Origin: Desulfobacteraceae bacterium UBA2230
Lineage (GTDB): Bacteria; Desulfobacterota; Desulfobacteria; Desulfobacterales; Desulfosarcinaceae
Direction: 5' to 3'
Assembly (NCBI GenBank): GCA_002348005.1
Contig: DDYQ01000204.1
Coordinates: forward strand, 13,351-22,320
DNA length: 8,970 nt
Every line of letters starts with the position of its first letter. Within the stretch, counting starts at the first letter, position 1. The translations under genes were made by a program, and so were the position numbers. Shown here one piece after another: positions 5,776-8,970 of the stretch. The notes under the pieces are model-generated. The model did no database searches, was not told where the DNA came from, and was given only the letters and a program-made list of their open reading frames with translations.

Positions 5776-7758
5776 TCAGGCCACCCGGGCCGGCTCCGGC
5801 ATCGTCTTTTTCTTCTCTTCCCGCCCCAGCTGAAACAGCCTGCCCCGGATCTCTTCCGAAGGGCGGTAGGCGGGCGCAAGCTCCATGAACGCGCGGATCA
5901 GCCCGCGCTCGTCCTGGCCGTGGATCATGCCGACGATCTGTTCCACCCTGGCCATGAGCGTATGCTGTTCGACGTGTTCGCAGGCGGCCACCCGGATGCG
6001 CGGGTGGTCGGTGGACACCAGGCATTCGGATTCGGTGAAGAGTTCCTCGTACATCTTTTCGCCGGGCCGCAGGCCCGTGAACCGGATCTCCACATCCTTG
6101 TAGGGGCGCTTGCCGGCCAGCGTGATCAGCTTTTCGGCCAGCTTCAAAATCTTGACCGGCTGCCCCATGTCCAGCACGTAGATGTTCCCGCCCCGGCCCA
6201 GGCAGCCGGCCTGCAGCACGAGCTGCACGGCTTCGGGGATGGTCATGAAAAAGCGCTCGATCTCCGGGTCGGTGACGGTCAGCGGCTGGCCCTGCAAAAG
6301 CTGTTCTTTAAAAATCGGGATGACGCTTCCGGCGCTGCCCAGCACGTTGCCGAAGCGCACCGTGATGAACTGCGTCGGCCCCCGGCCGTTCAGGCTCTGC
6401 ACGACCATCTCGGCCACGCGCTTGGTCACGCCCATGATGTTGGTCGGGTTCACGGCCTTGTCCGTCGACACCATCACGAAGCGCTGCACCCCGACCGTCT
6501 GGGCGCTTTTTGCCAGGTTACAGGTGCCCACGATATTGTTGTAGGCCGCCTCGATCACCGCGGTCTCCATCAGGGGCACATGCTTGTAAGCCGCGGCGTG
6601 GAACACCACCTCGACCCCGGTGCGGCGCATCAGCGCCTCCATGCCGGGCCGGTTGTTGATCGTCGACACCGGCGCGACCAGGTCAAGGTCCGGGAAGCGC
6701 TCGCGCAGCGCGCTCTGCAGGGGGTAGAGGCTGTTTTCGGAGCGCTCGACCACCACCAGCCGGCGGGGCTCGAAGGCCGCGATCTGGTGGCACAGCTCGG
6801 AGCCGATCGAGCCCCCGCCCCCCGAGACCAGCACCACCTTGCCCTTGAGGCTGGCGCCGATTGCGGCCATGTCGGTGTTCACGGGCGGGCGCTCCAAAAG
6901 GTCCTGGATCTCCACTTCGCGCACATCCCTGATCTGCGCCTTGCCCGAGAGAAGATCCTCCACGTCGGGCAGCTTGTTAAAGGGCGCATTCAGGTCCTTG
7001 AGCCGATCCACGATGTCGGCGATCTGCGCGCGGGTCGCCCTGGGCCAGCACAACATGATGGCGTGCACCTTTTTCAGGCGGTTCAGGCGCGGAAAGGCCG
7101 CGGCCAGCGAGTACACGGGCACGTCGCTGACCCGCGCAGGGCCGAAGCGCTCGGTTTTTTCCGGGTCGATGATCGCCAGCGGCCGAAAGTCGCTGTTGGG
7201 GTTGCCCAGCATCTCCTTGACCAGCGGCAGCACCGTGCCCACCGGCCCCACCAGCAGCACGCTCTGCGGCGCGCCGATGTGGGTCTGCACGAAGTTTTCG
7301 CGGATGTTGCGCACCAGCATGCGGGTGCCGCCGGTCAGAACGACCGTCAAAATGAAGTCGGCCACGACGACCTGCTCCGCCAGGGCAAGGCGCGGCCACA
7401 AGGCGCCGGCCACAAAGAACAGGGTGCTGCCGATCAGCGAGGCCCGCACGATGTTCATCAAATCTTCGAAGGAGACGAAGCGCCACATGCCCTGGAAAAG
7501 ATCGTAATGGGAAAAGACAAGCAGCTTGACCGCCATCAGGGGAAAAAGGGTGTAGGGCAGCGCTTCGATGCAGCCGGTGTAGTCGATCCCCCCGAAGACC
7601 AGCAGCACGGCGCAAAAGTAGGCGGCCGCAAACAGCAGCGCGTGGGTGCCGAAGATGATCCCGGCGCGAAAGGGAACCAGCCGGGCGGCCAGCGCCCTGA
7701 CGCGCGGGTGGTTCAGCGCGTGGTAGGTCCTGGTGTAGGCCCACTGCAAAGCTCTCAC
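5776..7758 (-). CDS. Membrane-anchored CapD/WbpM-type nucleotide-sugar 4,6-dehydratase
   Basis: Polysaccharide biosynthesis protein of 660 aa, the usual size for the large CapD/WbpM/PglF family, which converts UDP-GlcNAc or a similar sugar nucleotide to the 4-keto-6-deoxy form with bound NAD. About four membrane helices lie in residues 32-146, followed by a CoA-binding-like Rossmann region (about 165-290) and the catalytic extended-SDR domain from about 305. Seen in the latter: nucleotide loop SGGGGSIGSEL (312-322), HAAAYKHVPLME (387-398), STDKAVNPTN (431-440) and Met442-x-x-x-Lys446, where Met replaces the Tyr of classical SDRs, as is typical of this subfamily. LRPGEKMYEEL (563-573) is also a family signature. 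The start is GTG at 7758, preceded by GAAGG (7766-7770) with 7-nt spacing; there is no closer ATG. The exact substrate is unknown. It lies 42 nt after the exosortase gene and 36 nt before the TPR gene, in one probable operon. Confidence 0.93.
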   Translation of the reverse strand: MRALQWAYTRTYHALNHPRVRALAARLVPFRAGIIFGTHALLFAAAYFCAVLLVFGGIDYTGCIEALPYTLFPLMAVKLLVFSHYDLFQGMWRFVSFEDLMNIVRASLIGSTLFFVAGALWPRLALAEQVVVADFILTVVLTGGTRMLVRNIRENFVQTHIGAPQSVLLVGPVGTVLPLVKEMLGNPNSDFRPLAIIDPEKTERFGPARVSDVPVYSLAAAFPRLNRLKKVHAIMLCWPRATRAQIADIVDRLKDLNAPFNKLPDVEDLLSGKAQIRDVREVEIQDLLERPPVNTDMAAIGASLKGKVVLVSGGGGSIGSELCHQIAAFEPRRLVVVERSENSLYPLQSALRERFPDLDLVAPVSTINNRPGMEALMRRTGVEVVFHAAAYKHVPLMETAVIEAAYNNIVGTCNLAKSAQTVGVQRFVMVSTDKAVNPTNIMGVTKRVAEMVVQSLNGRGPTQFITVRFGNVLGSAGSVIPIFKEQLLQGQPLTVTDPEIERFFMTIPEAVQLVLQAGCLGRGGNIYVLDMGQPVKILKLAEKLITLAGKRPYKDVEIRFTGLRPGEKMYEELFTESECLVSTDHPRIRVAACEHVEQHTLMARVEQIVGMIHGQDERGLIRAFMELAPAYRPSEEIRGRLFQLGREEKKKTMPEPARVA

Positions 7759-7765
7759 GGCAGCA

Positions 7766-7770
7766 CCTTC
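7766..7770 (-). promoter_or_regulatory. Ribosome-binding site GAAGG supporting the GTG start of the dehydratase
   Basis: GAAGG on the minus strand ends 7 nt before the GTG at 7758. It decides the start, because the next in-frame Met codons lie some 70 residues further in, within or after the first membrane helices. Confidence 0.6.
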
Positions 7771-7800
7771 TGGATGGCGTTTATCACGTTGCTTTCCCGG

Positions 7801-8970
7801 TCAGGGCAGATGCTCGCTCAGCCGCCGGCTGACGGCCCGCGCAAATGCGTCCAGGCGCGCGCGGCAGTCGGGTTCGTCGTCCGCCGTAACGGGCATCACG
7901 AGCCGCACCAGGGCGCCGTCCGTGCGCCGCTTGCTGATGCCGTCCCAGACCATGTAAAACTTGGCGAGGTATTCGCTGGTGAAGTTGCGCCCCCGTCCCT
8001 GGTACCAGTAGTAGACCAGCTGGCGGGCGGAATTTTTGTGGATGACCATTTCGTTGAAGGCGAGGCCGGCGCCCACGCCTTGGACCGGCTGCTCGAAAGC
8101 GATCCGGCGCGCGCCGCTGCGCTCGATGAACCAGCCCGCCCCGGGCAGGCACAGCTTGGGCGAGTGGATAAAATCGCCGGCCTTGCGCTGATGGGCGTAG
8201 TAGGCGGCGTAAAAGTCGACCGGCGCCTCACCGGGCTTGCGAAAATCGATCATGATGTAGTCCTGGCCGCCCACCCGGTCCCAGATGAGCGCGTCCATGC
8301 GGGAGGCGGCGCCCGTGTAGCCTTCGAACTGCAGCGGAAACGCCCCCAGCGGCTGCCGGAGCGGCCGCGGAGGCACTTCCCCGAAATAGCCCGCCGCCTG
8401 GGGGGCCAGCGCCGCCAGAACGATCACTGCCAGCAGCGGCTGCCAGGCGAATCGAAACAAAGGCCTGTCGTCCGCTCGTGCGGAACGGTCCGCGGGCGCA
8501 GCCTCTTTCGCTGCAATCTTATCGGCCCCGCCGGGCATCCATTTTAATAACAGAGCGAGCAGGCCGAAAAGGCCCAGGCACACGACGAAGACCGCCAAAC
8601 CCGAAAAGGAGTGGAAAAACCCCTCGGCCGCTTCAACGCCCCAGTAAAGCGAGATCACGCCCGTGCCGGCAATGCGCAGGATGTTGGCGAACATGGCCAG
8701 GGGGATGGTGGCGGCGATCAGGAGCACTCTTTTCCAGGGCGCCCTGCGGCCGCTGAAGGCCACCAGCGCGCCAATGACGAAAAGCGGCAGAATGTAGCGC
8801 AGGCCGTTGCAGGCCTCGACCACCTGGAACTGGGCAAAGCCCATGTCGATCACGTTGCCTTCCCGGTAGACGGAAACCCCGAGAAGCTGCAGCAGGGCGA
8901 CCGACCATTTGGTGGAGGCCAGCTGCAGCGGGAAGGGGATGTTGCGGTACACCATCCCGGGAAGGGGCAG
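7801..8970 (-). CDS. Exosortase with fused EpsI-type C-terminal domain (5' end outside window)
   Basis: Integral membrane cysteine-protease-like transpeptidase expected to cut PEP-CTERM-type sorting signals at the inner membrane. The visible 389 residues end at TGA (7801-7803); the frame stays open to the window edge, so the N-terminal membrane segments are missing. Numbering from the first visible codon, the three residues of the exosortase active site are present: Cys54 in EACNGLR (codon 8809-8811), Arg99 in NILR and His120 in FHSFSG, all within hydrophobic helices. A further hydrophobic segment at about 175-195 leads into a periplasmic domain with the EpsI hallmark HSPKLCLPGAGW at about 269-280. 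EpsI is a separate gene in many XrtA loci; fusion is known in some exosortase classes such as XrtD, so an XrtD-like assignment is possible but cannot be settled from this part. The next gene starts 42 nt downstream. Family call is firm; subtype is inference. Confidence 0.92.
   Translation of the reverse strand: MPLPGMVYRNIPFPLQLASTKWSVALLQLLGVSVYREGNVIDMGFAQFQVVEACNGLRYILPLFVIGALVAFSGRRAPWKRVLLIAATIPLAMFANILRIAGTGVISLYWGVEAAEGFFHSFSGLAVFVVCLGLFGLLALLLKWMPGGADKIAAKEAAPADRSARADDRPLFRFAWQPLLAVIVLAALAPQAAGYFGEVPPRPLRQPLGAFPLQFEGYTGAASRMDALIWDRVGGQDYIMIDFRKPGEAPVDFYAAYYAHQRKAGDFIHSPKLCLPGAGWFIERSGARRIAFEQPVQGVGAGLAFNEMVIHKNSARQLVYYWYQGRGRNFTSEYLAKFYMVWDGISKRRTDGALVRLVMPVTADDEPDCRARLDAFARAVSRRLSEHLP

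Noticed and set aside
5755..8547. 930-codon plus-strand open frame opposite the dehydratase and exosortase genes
   Set aside because: It spans two well-identified minus-strand genes and their gap, and is rich in His, Arg, Gln and Gly as expected for an antisense shadow.

Overview
The window reads as an exopolysaccharide/exosortase gene cluster from a GC-rich Gram-negative bacterium. The evidence is a lipoprotein with a lipobox, an outer-membrane beta-barrel protein and a periplasmic polysaccharide export protein. A proteobacterium or a member of the former Deltaproteobacteria would fit, but nothing here fixes the taxon. All supported genes lie on the minus strand, so the cluster is transcribed from high to low coordinates.

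In transcription order the window holds: (1) an exosortase with a fused EpsI-type C-terminal domain, cut by the window edge at its 5' end (7801-8970); (2) a membrane-anchored CapD/WbpM-type nucleoside-diphosphate-sugar 4,6-dehydratase (5776-7758); (3) a large TPR lipoprotein of the PEP-CTERM/exosortase type, PrsT-like (3346-5739); (4) a 1.5-kb palindromic repeat array that fills the next intergenic space and has a small GxxExxY-family gene (2219-2590) inside it; (5) a short Wza-type polysaccharide export protein (1248-1811); (6) an outer-membrane beta-barrel protein (58-1227). The gaps between genes are 42, 36, 1534 and 20 nt, so the array is the only large break in an otherwise tight operon. 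Positions 1-57 hold no gene I can support.

The cluster probably works as one unit. The dehydratase makes a modified sugar nucleotide for a surface polysaccharide. The export protein and beta-barrel move the polymer through the periplasm and outer membrane. The TPR lipoprotein is a likely scaffold. The exosortase would process proteins bearing a PEP-CTERM-like tail, which often accompany such polysaccharides. No sorting-signal protein is visible in the window.

The most unusual part is the array. It has about eleven units of 103-104 bp. Each unit contains two facing 28-nt arms, each made of three 9-bp CACAGAGNN modules, separated alternately by an 18-nt AT-rich loop and a 30-nt pyrimidine-rich (plus strand) loop. 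The GxxExxY gene, which has a recognisable PD-(D/E)XK-like core and looks AT-richer than its neighbours, sits in place of one loop. Its ribosome-binding site appears to come from repeat sequence, and degenerate arm remnants lie at its 3' end. The array copies on the two sides of the gene belong to different subfamilies. This resembles a repeat/nuclease pair, loosely like REP/RAYT, and is the best candidate here for an undescribed system.
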